Notes under the pieces: model-generated | Told to the model about the DNA's origin: nothing | Seen by the model: the letters and a program-made list of their open reading frames with translations, nothing else | Databases searched by the model: none | In this document: positions 29,141-37,390 of the stretch, one piece after another | Layout of the letters: the number at the start of each line of letters is the position of its first letter | How positions within the stretch are numbered: position 1 is the first letter of the stretch | DNA from: Vibrio neptunius | GTDB taxonomy: Bacteria; Pseudomonadota; Gammaproteobacteria; Enterobacterales; Vibrionaceae | Length of the DNA stretch: 64,000 bases | Reading direction: 5' to 3' | Assembly: GCA_019339365.1 (NCBI GenBank) | Contig: CP079859.1 | Location: forward strand, 496,001-560,000 | Made by a program: the position numbers and the translations under genes

Positions 29141-29596
29141 TTACCCTTGTAGCTTGCGCTTAATCAGCTTATCCAGAGAAACTAAGCCCGGTCCCCAGAC
29201 TACGACGTTGAGAATCATCAAGCCCCAAAGCTGATGGTCGTAGAAGCCCTTCTCCCATAGCAGCGGGTAGGAAACGACAGCAATAATATTGAACACGAAC
29301 AAGATAGCTGCCATGGGTCGGGTCAACAGGCCAAATGCTAAGAAAGCAGGCAGAATAAGCTCAGCGACAGTACCTAGGTAAGCTGCCAGCTCCCAAGGTA
29401 AAATCGGCACCTGATATTCGTATTCAAACAGGTAAAGGGTGCTGTCCCAAGAGGCAATTTTAGTCAGGCCAGAATTGAAAAAGACCCAAGCAACCCAGAG
29501 TCGACAAAACAGCAGTAGCAGTGGCACAAACACACATTGGGCTTTATCGACTAAGGCGTCGTAGCGCTCAATCATGTTTTTTATAGCGTTAGACAT
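29141..29596 (-). CDS. DoxX-family membrane protein of the bufferin operon
   Basis: A 151-residue protein with four predicted membrane helices and the DoxX pattern (FCRLWVAWVFFNSGLTKI near the first helix, GLLTRPMAAILF later). ATG at 29596 follows AAGGATTGTTGCT; the longer frame upstream overlaps the bufC stop and is not family-like. DoxX proteins sit at the end of many DUF2282-DUF692-DUF2063 operons and may handle redox equivalents or modified-peptide traffic; their exact job is not known. Last of four genes, 17 bases after bufC. Confidence 0.85.
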   Translation of the reverse strand: MSNAIKNMIERYDALVDKAQCVFVPLLLLFCRLWVAWVFFNSGLTKIASWDSTLYLFEYEYQVPILPWELAAYLGTVAELILPAFLAFGLLTRPMAAILFVFNIIAVVSYPLLWEKGFYDHQLWGLMILNVVVWGPGLVSLDKLIKRKLQG

Positions 29597-29613
29597 AGCA
29601 ACAATCCTTATTC

Positions 29614-30375
29614 TTATTGGGCGAGAGAAAACCCAGAGATTAACTGGTTCTCCAGTAGCACTCCCAGATAAGGCAGGTGTGTTGCTGGGATTTCTCCTAG
29701 CGTGCAACCTGAGCTGAGATACTGAAGCAGTTCAAAAGGCAGCTGATCGAGCGACATCGTCCAACATTGACCGTCGGGTTGACTGATGATCACGCCATAT
29801 TCGGCTTGATTGAGCGTCAGCTGTTCGAAATTATTATTCTCAATGGCCAGACGCAGCGCATATACCGCGTAGGGTGAATGAAAAGGTAAAGTGCCGGGCG
29901 AAAGGTGAAAATGGATGTTAGGCTGCTGCTGCTCTGCCACTTCCGCTAAGCGAGCAATCGGCCAAATATCTTCCGGTGTTTTGACACTACCTTGACGTTG
30001 TTGAGAGACATCGATTTGCCATTCAAAATGCGCCACATCCGCCGCATAAGGGGCCGCTTCAACCACAGCTGGGAAAGCTTCTATGGTGGTGGCGAAATGC
30101 TCGCCATAGTCAGTCACGTCACCAGAGCGAAGAGGGTGGTTGAGAACATGCTGACGAGCCAACTGCTCAAAGCACTCTTCACCCACCAGCGCCAGTACCA
30201 TAGGGTAAGTGGCCTGAAGGACTTCGCTTAAGCTGATGATGAAGTTGTTGCGGTAAATCTGCATCCGTTCGTCGGCACTGAAGGTATCAGAGCAGATATC
30301 ACAGGCATCACCCGTCGCTTGATAGTGCAGGGCATTGGCGAAGTTTTTTTGTAGTTCTGCTAGAGATTGACTCAT
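29614..30375 (-). CDS. bufC: BufC / HvfC-type partner of an MNIO enzyme (DUF2063)
   Basis: A 253-residue protein. The N-terminal DUF2063 region is clear (LAELQKNFANALHYQ, then MQIYRNNFIISLSEVLQATYP and FEQLARQHVLNHPLRSGDVTDYGEHF at about 35-95); the rest resembles the C-terminal part of BufC/HvfC. In this system it is thought to bind the precursor and present it to the DUF692 enzyme. ATG overlaps the bufB stop in ATGA, with a strong GGGGAGGAAGG ribosome site. The frame is intact. The annotation putative DNA-binding protein often given to this family is probably misleading. Confidence 0.88.
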   Translation of the reverse strand: MSQSLAELQKNFANALHYQATGDACDICSDTFSADERMQIYRNNFIISLSEVLQATYPMVLALVGEECFEQLARQHVLNHPLRSGDVTDYGEHFATTIEAFPAVVEAAPYAADVAHFEWQIDVSQQRQGSVKTPEDIWPIARLAEVAEQQQPNIHFHLSPGTLPFHSPYAVYALRLAIENNNFEQLTLNQAEYGVIISQPDGQCWTMSLDQLPFELLQYLSSGCTLGEIPATHLPYLGVLLENQLISGFSLAQ

Positions 30376-31232
30376 GACACCTTCCTCCCCTGCAACGCGT
30401 CGAACTGAATCAGCCTGTCACTGGCTTTATGGCACTCTGCCAACAGCACGTCGGGCTGGGGAATGTCCAGATCCCATTCAATTAGCGTATGGCGCGGGCC
30501 GTGAGCAGCCAGCCATTGTTCGTATAGCATCCACACTTCATCAGAAACAGGCTGACTGTGGGTATCTATCCAGATTTGACCTTTTTCCAACGGCTTAATC
30601 GTAAAGCCTGCCAAATGAATTTCATCGACTTTATCGGCTGGAATCGCGTTGATGTAGGTCTGACTATCGAAACCGTGGTTAAAGGCGGAAACGTGGATAT
30701 TGTTGAGATCAAGCAGTAATCGGCAGTCGGTACGCTTTTGTACTTCAGCCAGAAATTCCCATTCGGCAATCGTAGAGTGAGCAAACTTCACATAGCTCGA
30801 TGGGTTTTCTATCAGCATTGGCCGCTGAATAACATCCTGAACGTCGATGACGTTGCGGCAAAACACCGCTAAGGCTTCTTCTGTATAAGGCAGTGGCAGC
30901 AGATCATTAAAATAGTGGCCGCCATTTTCACTCCAACTGAGATGATCGGAGACCAAAAACGGGTTGACCTCATCAATGAGTGATTTGAGTTGTTTAAGGT
31001 GGTGTTGGTTAACCCTGTCAACGCTGCCGAGCGATAAGCCAATGCCATGACAGCTTATTTGGTAGTCATCCCTCAGTTTGCGCAGGCTTTGTCTCGCTGG
31101 TGAGTAGGGTTGAAAGTAGTTTTCACTGTGAATTTCCAACCAAGATAAGCCGGGTTTATTGTCAGTGAAATAATCGATATGAGGAGCGCGCAGTCCTACA
31201 CCCACCTGATTGTGGTAGTTGTCCTTATTCAC
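30372..31232 (-). CDS. bufB: BufB / HvfB-type multinuclear iron oxygenase (MNIO, DUF692)
   Basis: A 286-residue TIM-barrel enzyme of the MNIO family, which uses two or three iron ions to oxidise cysteine side chains in a peptide. Metal-binding candidates are visible: HSENYF, CHGIGLSL, SDHLSWS, LIENPSSY, LLDLNNIHVSAFNHG, EIHLAGF and DTHSQPV. A TTG at 31259 also opens the frame, but GTG at 31232 is better placed after AAGGAAGAG, so I use it (MNKDNYHNQVGVGLRAPHIDYF). Gene order bufA-bufB-bufC and the precursor type suggest it forms thiooxazole-type groups on the BufA cysteines. Confidence 0.9.
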   Translation of the reverse strand: MNKDNYHNQVGVGLRAPHIDYFTDNKPGLSWLEIHSENYFQPYSPARQSLRKLRDDYQISCHGIGLSLGSVDRVNQHHLKQLKSLIDEVNPFLVSDHLSWSENGGHYFNDLLPLPYTEEALAVFCRNVIDVQDVIQRPMLIENPSSYVKFAHSTIAEWEFLAEVQKRTDCRLLLDLNNIHVSAFNHGFDSQTYINAIPADKVDEIHLAGFTIKPLEKGQIWIDTHSQPVSDEVWMLYEQWLAAHGPRHTLIEWDLDIPQPDVLLAECHKASDRLIQFDALQGRKVS

Positions 31233-31261
31233 GAACTCTTCCTTTGTGGGTAAAAACAATA

Positions 31262-31290
31262 AAGGCGACCGAGTTGAGCCTAGGTCGCCT
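31262..31290 (-). terminator. attenuating hairpin between bufA and bufB
   Basis: On the minus strand AGGCGACC and GGTCGCCT pair across 12 bases and are followed by TTATTGTTTTT. Its place between the precursor and enzyme genes suggests partial termination, giving much more precursor than enzyme. Confidence 0.7.
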
Positions 31291-31301
31291 CATCCAATCG
31301 A

Positions 31302-31562
31302 TTAAGAAGACTGAGTGCTACCGCCAACGAGCTTGCCACATAGTCCTTTAGGAACGACTACGAAGGCATCTTTCTGGTTATCTTCTTTTGCAGTCCCTGC
31401 ACAAGAACTGGTTTTGGTTGCACAATCGTTTTTACCTGCTTTTGAAACGCCGTAGCATTTCTCTTTTTCTGCAGCAACAGCAGGTGCCGCAGTGAGCATT
31501 GTGCCGCCTAAAGCGAGTAGACCAGTAACAGCAGCAGTAACAGCAAGATTAGACTTTTTCAT
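31302..31562 (-). CDS. bufA: bufferin-1 type precursor peptide (DUF2282), copper-binding RiPP
   Basis: An 86-residue protein beginning [21 protein letters not shown] Sec signal peptide is cleaved near TAAPAVAA. The mature part has exactly four cysteines in the DUF2282 pattern: [14 protein letters not shown], then SSCAG, then [12 protein letters not shown]. In Caulobacter such bufferins are secreted, cysteine-modified and protect against copper by binding it. The frame stays open upstream to 31631, but ATG at 31562 with the signal peptide is right. It leads the operon bufA-bufB-bufC-doxX; function here is by homology. Confidence 0.9.
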   Translation of the reverse strand: MKKSNLAVTAAVTGLLALGGTMLTAAPAVAAEKEKCYGVSKAGKNDCATKTSSCAGTAKEDNQKDAFVVVPKGLCGKLVGGSTQSS

Positions 31563-31592
31563 AGTAATTTCCTCAGACTTTTCCTTTCTTAG

Positions 31593-31648
31593 TGAATACC
31601 CAAGTGATCTGCGGCTAAAACGTTTCTTCAAAGGTCACTTGGGTATTT
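31593..31648. promoter_or_regulatory. 13-bp inverted repeat upstream of bufA
   Basis: AATACCCAAGTGA (31593-31605) and TCACTTGGGTATT (31636-31648) are perfect inverted repeats 30 bases apart, ending 31 bases before bufA. They either flank the bufA promoter as an operator or form a hairpin in its leader. On the plus strand it also resembles a terminator (a T run follows), but no plus-strand gene needs one. Likely a control point for the operon. Confidence 0.5.
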
Positions 31649-31830
31649 TTCACAAGCTAATTCATAAACTTGCTTAATTAAAAGGATAGAAAAAGCCTCA
31701 ATAAACTTTCAGAAAACCAATAAAAAATTGCCTTGTTATTGATTTTATTTATTTAAAGTTATGTTTTATAAAGAAAATACAGCATAAAAAATTTGTGCTT
31801 TTTCTTCTGAAATAGGTAGGGTGTTTAGGT

Positions 31831-31860
31831 TATAATCGATTTTCATGTATAGATAACCAG
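31831..31860 (+). promoter_or_regulatory. uvrD promoter with possible LexA site
   Basis: A perfect -10 TATAAT (31831-31836) has a weak -35 about 18 bases before it. At 31845-31860 ATGTATAGATAACCAG resembles the LexA box (CTG-N10-CAG with a TATA core) but lacks the first C. uvrD is SOS-induced in E. coli. The LexA part is a weak match. Confidence 0.4.
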
Positions 31861-31874
31861 TAGCTGAGCTCATA

Positions 31875-34046
31875 ATGGATCCTTCATTACTTCTTGACGG
31901 CCTTAACGATAAGCAGCGTGAAGCCGTGGCCGCTCCACTTGAAAATTTACTTGTCCTAGCGGGCGCAGGGAGTGGTAAAACCCGGGTGCTGGTGCACCGT
32001 ATCGCGTGGCTGATGTCGGTGGAGCAGGCGTCTCCTTTTTCCATTATGTCGGTGACGTTTACCAATAAAGCCGCTTCGGAAATGCGCGGCCGTATTGAAG
32101 AGTTGATGATGGGTAGTGCATCAGGAATGTGGAATGGCACGTTTCACGGTATCTGCCATCGTATCCTACGTGCCCATTATATTGATGCGAAATTACCGGA
32201 AGACTTTCAGATCATTGATACGGATGACCAACAGAGATTGTTGCGTCGTCTCATTAAAGCGCAAAATCTGGATGAGAAGCAATGGCCAGCACGACAGGTA
32301 AGCTGGTGGATTAACGGCAAAAAAGACGAAGGTCTGCGTCCAAGTCATATTGATGCTTACCACGATCCTGTGACCAAAACCTATCTGCAGCTCTATACGG
32401 CTTATCAGGAAGCATGTGACCGTGCTGGTTTGGTCGATTTCGCCGAAATTCTTCTACGTACACATGAGTTGTTGCGGGATAACAAGTTTGTGCGTGAGCA
32501 CTACCAGGCACGCTTTAAACATATCTTGGTGGATGAGTTCCAGGATACCAACAACATTCAATACGCTTGGCTGAGAATGATGGCCGGCCCAGAGTCACAC
32601 GTGATGATTGTTGGGGATGATGACCAGTCTATATACGGCTGGCGTGGCGCTAAGATTGAAAATATTGAGAAGTTCACGCGCGAGTTCCCAAGCGTCAACA
32701 CCATTCGTCTGGAGCAAAACTACCGCTCTACTAAGACCATCCTCGAAGCTTCCAATACTCTGATTGCTAATAATACAGAGCGCATGGGGAAAGAGCTATG
32801 GACTGATGGCGTCGAAGGTGAGCCGATCTCTGTTTATTCTGCTTACAACGAGTTGGATGAAGCCCGTTTTGCTGTCAACAAGATTAAAGAATGGCAGGAA
32901 AAAGGTGGTGCATTGAATGATGCCGCCATGCTTTATCGTAACAACGCTCAGTCTCGGGTACTGGAAGAAGCGTTAATTCAGGCTGGCCTACCCTATCGCA
33001 TTTATGGTGGTATGCGATTCTTCGAGCGTCAGGAAATCAAAGATGCACTGAGCTATCTACGATTGATGGCAAATCGCAATGATGACGCGGCGTTTGAGCG
33101 GGTGGTAAATACACCAACCCGCGGGCTTGGAGACAAAACCTTAGAGACGATTCGTTTTGCAGCGCGGGATCGTGGTTGCACCATGTGGCAAGCGAGTGTT
33201 GCTCTGCTGGATGAGCAGGTTTTGGCTGGTCGAGCGGCGGGAGCGTTAAGCCGTTTCGTTGAGCTGGTCAGCGCGCTGGAAGATGATACCTGTGAAATGT
33301 CTCTGCATGAGCAGACGGACCATGTGATCAAATACTCCGGCTTATTTGCCATGTACGAACAGGAAAAAGGCGAGAAATCCAAGGCGCGAATAGAGAACTT
33401 GGAAGAGTTGGTCACCGCCACGCGCCAATTCGAAAAGCCGGAAGAAGCAGAAGAAATGACCTTGCTCACGGCATTCCTGACCCATGCAGCGCTGGAGGCG
33501 GGTGAAGGTCAGGCCGACGAGTTCGAAGATGCGGTGCAACTGATGACCTTGCACAGTGCAAAAGGTCTGGAGTTCCCATTGGTGTTTATGGTTGGTGTCG
33601 AAGAAGGTATGTTCCCAAGCCAGATGTCCGCTGAAGAGGCTGGGCGCTTGGAAGAGGAACGTCGACTGTGCTACGTGGGGATGACCCGGGCGATGGAAAA
33701 GCTCTACATCACCTATGCTGAGATGCGTCGTTTGTACGGTCAGGACAAATACCACAAACCTTCGCGCTTTATCCGTGAACTGCCAGAAGGTTGCTTAGAT
33801 GAAGTGCGGATGAAAGCGCAGGTCAGCCGTCCGACAAGCTCGGGTCGCTTTAGTCAAACGGTTGTCAAAGAGAATTTTAACGAGACAGGTTTTAGTCTTG
33901 GTTCTCGCGTTATGCACCCTAAGTTTGGTGAAGGGACGATCATCAACTTTGAAGGCAGCGGCCCACAGAGTCGAGTGCAGGTTGCATTTAATGGTGAAGG
34001 CATCAAATGGCTAGTCACCGCTTACGCTAAACTAGAAACGTTATAA
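31875..34046 (+). CDS. uvrD: DNA helicase II UvrD
   Basis: A 723-residue superfamily 1A helicase that displaces incised strands in nucleotide excision and mismatch repair. It begins MDPSLLLDGLNDKQREAVAAP, then Walker A GAGSGKT at about 33-39, [41 protein letters not shown] and GMTRAMEKL. The C-terminal end (SLGSRVMHPKFGEGTIINFEG...) is the Tudor-like domain specific to UvrD/PcrA, absent from Rep. Length matches E. coli UvrD (720). Divergent from bufA; an ERIC-like repeat and csrB lie after it. Confidence 0.96.
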   Translation: MDPSLLLDGLNDKQREAVAAPLENLLVLAGAGSGKTRVLVHRIAWLMSVEQASPFSIMSVTFTNKAASEMRGRIEELMMGSASGMWNGTFHGICHRILRAHYIDAKLPEDFQIIDTDDQQRLLRRLIKAQNLDEKQWPARQVSWWINGKKDEGLRPSHIDAYHDPVTKTYLQLYTAYQEACDRAGLVDFAEILLRTHELLRDNKFVREHYQARFKHILVDEFQDTNNIQYAWLRMMAGPESHVMIVGDDDQSIYGWRGAKIENIEKFTREFPSVNTIRLEQNYRSTKTILEASNTLIANNTERMGKELWTDGVEGEPISVYSAYNELDEARFAVNKIKEWQEKGGALNDAAMLYRNNAQSRVLEEALIQAGLPYRIYGGMRFFERQEIKDALSYLRLMANRNDDAAFERVVNTPTRGLGDKTLETIRFAARDRGCTMWQASVALLDEQVLAGRAAGALSRFVELVSALEDDTCEMSLHEQTDHVIKYSGLFAMYEQEKGEKSKARIENLEELVTATRQFEKPEEAEEMTLLTAFLTHAALEAGEGQADEFEDAVQLMTLHSAKGLEFPLVFMVGVEEGMFPSQMSAEEAGRLEEERRLCYVGMTRAMEKLYITYAEMRRLYGQDKYHKPSRFIRELPEGCLDEVRMKAQVSRPTSSGRFSQTVVKENFNETGFSLGSRVMHPKFGEGTIINFEGSGPQSRVQVAFNGEGIKWLVTAYAKLETL

Positions 34047-34057
34047 CCGCTAAGTTT

Positions 34058-34186
34058 ATTTTCTCAAAATAGTTGGGCTTGTAGACAAGGCGGCAATTGA
34101 ACGAGCCCCCTGAGAATAGGGAACCTATGTGATGGGGCGAGTGAAAGCAGACAACGCAGTCTAAAGTTCAAATATGAAGAGAAAAA
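34058..34186. repeat. ERIC-like intergenic repeat
   Basis: The core GACAAGGCGGCAA, a GAGCCCCCTGAG, the CTATGTGATGGGGCGAGTGA, then AAAGCAGACAACGCAG follows the order and spacing of the ERIC consensus (AAGGCGGCAA; AAGTGACTGGGGTGAGCG; AGGCAGCCAACGCAG). About 125 bp, imperfectly palindromic, lying between the uvrD stop and the csrB terminator. The boundaries are approximate. Confidence 0.7.
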
Positions 34187-34192
34187 GATAAA

Positions 34193-34607
34193 GAAAAACC
34201 CCGAGGGCTTGCGCCCATCGGGGTTATAGTCTTACTCGCAGCAATCCGGCTACTATAAGTGCTCCATGCATCAAATCCTTGATAGTATGCTGATGTCCTT
34301 CAGCGTCGTCCATTCATCGCCATCCTAGCGGTGTCCTTGACCCTATCCTGGTCCACTAACTATCCTGGTTAGCTCACTTCGCTTGTTCCTTTAGCGGTGT
34401 CCTTGTCATCATCCTGATAATAAGTCCTTTCCTCATCCTGAGGTGTCCATTTCCCATCCTGAGTAGCAACCATCCTAGTTACTAATGAGTCCGTTCAATG
34501 TCCTATTCGCTGTCCTTGCCGATTGTTCATCCTGAGCAACCGTATCTTCTTCCTGAAGATGACCAAATCCTTGGTAATTCCTGTTCCGTGTCAGCATCCT
34601 TCCGACA
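34193..34607 (-). ncRNA. csrB: CsrB-family regulatory RNA
   Basis: On the minus strand this roughly 415-base stretch carries about 30 GGA motifs, mostly as CAGGATGA, AAGGACA and CAGGAAG, many in loops of short hairpins (for example ATCTTCAGGAAGAAGAT and CTCAGGATGA). It ends in a classic terminator (AACCCCGA/TCGGGGTT around 34198-34225 with a T run) and codes for no protein. CsrB RNAs sequester the translational regulator CsrA/RsmA and are induced by the VarS/VarA (BarA/UvrY) system. The start near 34607 is set from the promoter below. Vibrio carries up to four such RNAs; which one this is cannot be decided here. Confidence 0.92.
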
Positions 34608-34613
34608 GGTTTA

Positions 34614-34641
34614 ATATTACGTTTCTGACGGCTTTCAGCAA
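34614..34641 (-). promoter_or_regulatory. promoter of csrB
   Basis: On the minus strand a TTGCTG box (plus 34636-34641) and a TAATAT box (34614-34619) are 16 bases apart. The first GGA motifs of csrB begin about 10 bases beyond the predicted start. Confidence 0.65.
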
Positions 34642-34754
34642 CAGCGCAGAATTAGATTTGTTGAATGAGCGTTTGGTTAAAAATAACTCATTGTCTTTTA
34701 TTACAATGACATACATGTCATAAATTGTAATCTTCTCACTAAAAAAGCTATTTT

Positions 34755-34796
34755 TGCTCACCAGCCTGTAAGAGATCTCGCACAAGCTGGTGAGCA
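34755..34796. terminator. hairpin after ggt, with VarA/UvrY site in its loop
   Basis: TGCTCACCAGC and GCTGGTGAGCA form an 11-bp perfect stem nine bases after the ggt stop (minus strand). The T run beyond it is ten bases away, so terminator strength is uncertain. The loop contains the activator-binding palindrome described separately. Confidence 0.65.
34767..34784. promoter_or_regulatory. VarA (UvrY/GacA) binding site for csrB
   Basis: On the minus strand TGTGCGAGATCTCTTACA differs by one base from TGTGAGAGATCTCTTACA, the UvrY-binding inverted repeat far upstream of E. coli csrB as I remember it. It lies about 170 bases before the csrB start, as in E. coli. So csrB should be driven by phosphorylated VarA. 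Confidence 0.75.
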
Positions 34797-34804
34797 GATC
34801 GACG

Positions 34805-36553
34805 CTATTGGCCGATAGCCGCACCTTCGCGTCTTGGGTCTGCTGCGCCTTCTAATTCATTATTCTTGAATAGAATTGCGTGTAGGCCAGAATTCAAGTC
34901 ACGAATATTCACTTCGAAACCCATTTTCTCTAGTTCTGACTTGAGGTTTTCTGCCTCTGTTCCTTGCTCAATATCTAATGTACCGAAGCGATTCAGTAAG
35001 TGTGGTTGGTTGATCGCTTGCTGAATATCCATATCCCACTGAGTGTGAGCAATGATGGCTTGAGCGACATAGCCAATAATGCGACTGCCACCCGGAGAGC
35101 CGATCGCCATGTAAGGTTTGCCTTCTTGCATGATGATGGTCGGCGCCATTGAAGAGCGAGGACGCTTACCCGGCTCTAAACGGTTTGCAATAGGGTGACC
35201 GTCTTTGTGGGACCGGAAAGAAAAGTCGGTCAACTCATTGTTTAGCAGGAACCCATTGGTCATCAAACGTGAGCCAAACGCGTTTTCAATCGTGGTGGTG
35301 ATCGACACCACATTGCCTTCTTTATCCACCACATTGAAGTGGCTGGTCGATGGCAGCTCAATCGATTCATCGCGGCTTTGACGCTGAGCGTAGCTCCAAG
35401 GCGGTGTACCTGCAGATGCTGACTCCAGTGCTTTCCCCGGTGTAATGAGTTTTGCACGCTGTTTGAGATAGTCTGAATTGAGTAAACCTTGAGTAGGCAT
35501 AGGGACAAAATCTTCATCGGCCATATACATGCCGCGGTCGGCAAAGGCTAAGCGTGAAGCATCGGCGATGACTTGCCAAGATTTGGCGTTATCAGGACCC
35601 CAGTTTTTAAGATCAAACTGCTCTGTTATGGTCAAAATTTGACCCACGGTAAGAGCGCCAGAGCCTGGTGGCCCCATTCCACAGATGTCGAAGCTTTGAT
35701 ACGCGGAGCAGACAGGCTGACGCTGTTTGATTTGGTAAGCATCGAAATCAGCTTGCGCTAGTACGCCTGGGTTGCCAGCGGCCGATTGGACTGTGTTGAT
35801 GATATCGCTTGCAATTTTGCCCTGATAAAAGGCGTCCGCACCCGCTTTAGCGATTGCTTCGAGTGTGGCCGCGTATTCAGGGTTCTTCAGTAATGTACCT
35901 TGCTGCTTGGCAGAGCCATCACTGTTAAAGAAATAGGCTTTGGTTGCTGGGAAACGCGATAGACGTTCTGCATCTTTCTCAATCAAGGTGGCTAAGCGAG
36001 GGCTAATGGTAAAACCGTTTTTAGCGACCTTAACTACAGGTTCAATCAGCGTTTTCCATTCAAGTTTGCCGTATTTCTGGTGAGTCTCCCACATCAGTTT
36101 CACGGTGCCTGGTGTACCGACAGAGCGGCCACCTACCACAGCATCGTAAAATTGCATCGGTTCGCCATTCTCATCTTGGAAAAGGCGAGGTGTTGCTGCT
36201 AGAGGTGCAGTTTCACGGCCATCATAAGTGGTTAACTGCTGCTTTTTTGCATCCCAATACACTAAAAAAGCACCGCCACCAATACCAGAGGACTGTGGCT
36301 CCACTAGGCCAAGCATGAGCTGAGTGGTGACCATAGCATCGATAGCGTTACCGCCTTGTTTGAGGATATCAGCACCTGCTTGTGTTGCTAGCGGGTTAGC
36401 GGCGGTGACCATCCAGTCTTTGGCCTTAACCAGTTGCTTTTGTTCTAAGCCACTACTGTGTTCTGGGGCAACTGAATCGGCGGCCTGATTTGCGGCCGCA
36501 CCAACGGACGTTAGTAATAGGCACGTCGTTAGGAAAGTACGTTTCCACTGCAT
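34805..36553 (-). CDS. ggt: gamma-glutamyltranspeptidase
   Basis: A 582-residue periplasmic enzyme that cleaves glutathione and transfers gamma-glutamyl groups. Signal peptide at residues 1-21 (MQWKRTFLTTCLLLTSVGAAA). Near residue 400, PSTSHFNVVDKEGNVVS contains the threonine at which the precursor self-cleaves into large and small subunits and which then acts as the nucleophile. GSPGGSRIIGYVAQ is the conserved oxyanion region. Length matches the family (about 580). Its hairpin region doubles as the upstream control region of csrB. Single gene. Confidence 0.95.
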   Translation of the reverse strand: MQWKRTFLTTCLLLTSVGAAANQAADSVAPEHSSGLEQKQLVKAKDWMVTAANPLATQAGADILKQGGNAIDAMVTTQLMLGLVEPQSSGIGGGAFLVYWDAKKQQLTTYDGRETAPLAATPRLFQDENGEPMQFYDAVVGGRSVGTPGTVKLMWETHQKYGKLEWKTLIEPVVKVAKNGFTISPRLATLIEKDAERLSRFPATKAYFFNSDGSAKQQGTLLKNPEYAATLEAIAKAGADAFYQGKIASDIINTVQSAAGNPGVLAQADFDAYQIKQRQPVCSAYQSFDICGMGPPGSGALTVGQILTITEQFDLKNWGPDNAKSWQVIADASRLAFADRGMYMADEDFVPMPTQGLLNSDYLKQRAKLITPGKALESASAGTPPWSYAQRQSRDESIELPSTSHFNVVDKEGNVVSITTTIENAFGSRLMTNGFLLNNELTDFSFRSHKDGHPIANRLEPGKRPRSSMAPTIIMQEGKPYMAIGSPGGSRIIGYVAQAIIAHTQWDMDIQQAINQPHLLNRFGTLDIEQGTEAENLKSELEKMGFEVNIRDLNSGLHAILFKNNELEGAADPRREGAAIGQ

Positions 36554-36648
36554 CTTGTTCTCCTTGTTATTTATGCAGCGACAAGAGTGACAGCGGAGTG
36601 ACCGTGAGTCTAAGAGTTTGTTATGAAAATGTAAGCTCGAATCAAATT

Positions 36649-37317
36649 TTAGACACTAGAGAGTAGGGCAGACAAGGATTGCCATAAAATGCTCACTCCG
36701 ATAACAGTGAATAGCACGCCACAAAGGCCATCTATGTATACGGCTAGAGAATGAATTTTTCGTTGCATGCGCTGCGTGGACAGTGCCCAAGCAAGAAACG
36801 AGAACCAGAATAACGACAGACTCCAGAGAATAACCAGCGCTAACCCTTTACCAGTGAACGACATGCTGGCAGGCACCAAACTCGACATCAGGCTGACAAA
36901 AAACACCAAAGCCTTTGGATTGAGTATGTTAGTGGCAAACCCGCGTGACAAAGCCTGACGTTTGTTGCTCAGTAATAAGCTGGCTTGTGCGGGGCGCTCG
37001 TCAATGTGATGGTTATTGCGGAGTGTTGACCAGCTGGTCCTGAGTGCGCCGTAACCCAGGTAGAACAAGTAGCTGCCACCAGCTAACTGCAGCACAGCAA
37101 ACAACATCGGTTGCTGATGAACAAGGTAGCTGACGCCCGTTAAGCTCAGTACCGAGTGCAGAAGAATGCCAAATGATAAGCCAAGCGCAATGTATAAGCC
37201 CGTCTGGCGACCATAGCGTGTTGCGTTTTGTACCACCAGCGCAAAATCCGGTCCCGGGCTCATTAAAGCGACAAAGTGAACCACAGCTAAGGTGGTGAGA
37301 ATGGTGATTTCGTTCAT
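36649..37317 (-). CDS. LysE/RhtB-family amino acid exporter
   Basis: A 222-residue membrane protein with about six helices. The family signature is at the N-terminus (VHFVALMSPGPDFALVVQNATRYGRQTG) and in the middle (RGFATNILNPKALVFFVSLM). Such proteins export amino acids or homoserine lactones. A divergent AraC regulator lies only about 70 bases to the right but is on the same minus strand, upstream, so it may be the local regulator. The substrate is not known. Confidence 0.88.
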   Translation of the reverse strand: MNEITILTTLAVVHFVALMSPGPDFALVVQNATRYGRQTGLYIALGLSFGILLHSVLSLTGVSYLVHQQPMLFAVLQLAGGSYLFYLGYGALRTSWSTLRNNHHIDERPAQASLLLSNKRQALSRGFATNILNPKALVFFVSLMSSLVPASMSFTGKGLALVILWSLSLFWFSFLAWALSTQRMQRKIHSLAVYIDGLCGVLFTVIGVSILWQSLSALLSSV

Positions 37318-37390
37318 CTGATTTGGTTTATTGTTTTAGATGGCTTCAGTGTGCTATGGATTGCGTTTGAAAGATTGTAAAAAACTGACA

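Noticed and set aside
34260..34600. Repeated TCCT/ATCCTG motifs looking like a short-repeat or CRISPR-like array
   Set aside because: Spacing is irregular, there are no constant-length repeats, and on the minus strand they are the GGA motifs of CsrB.
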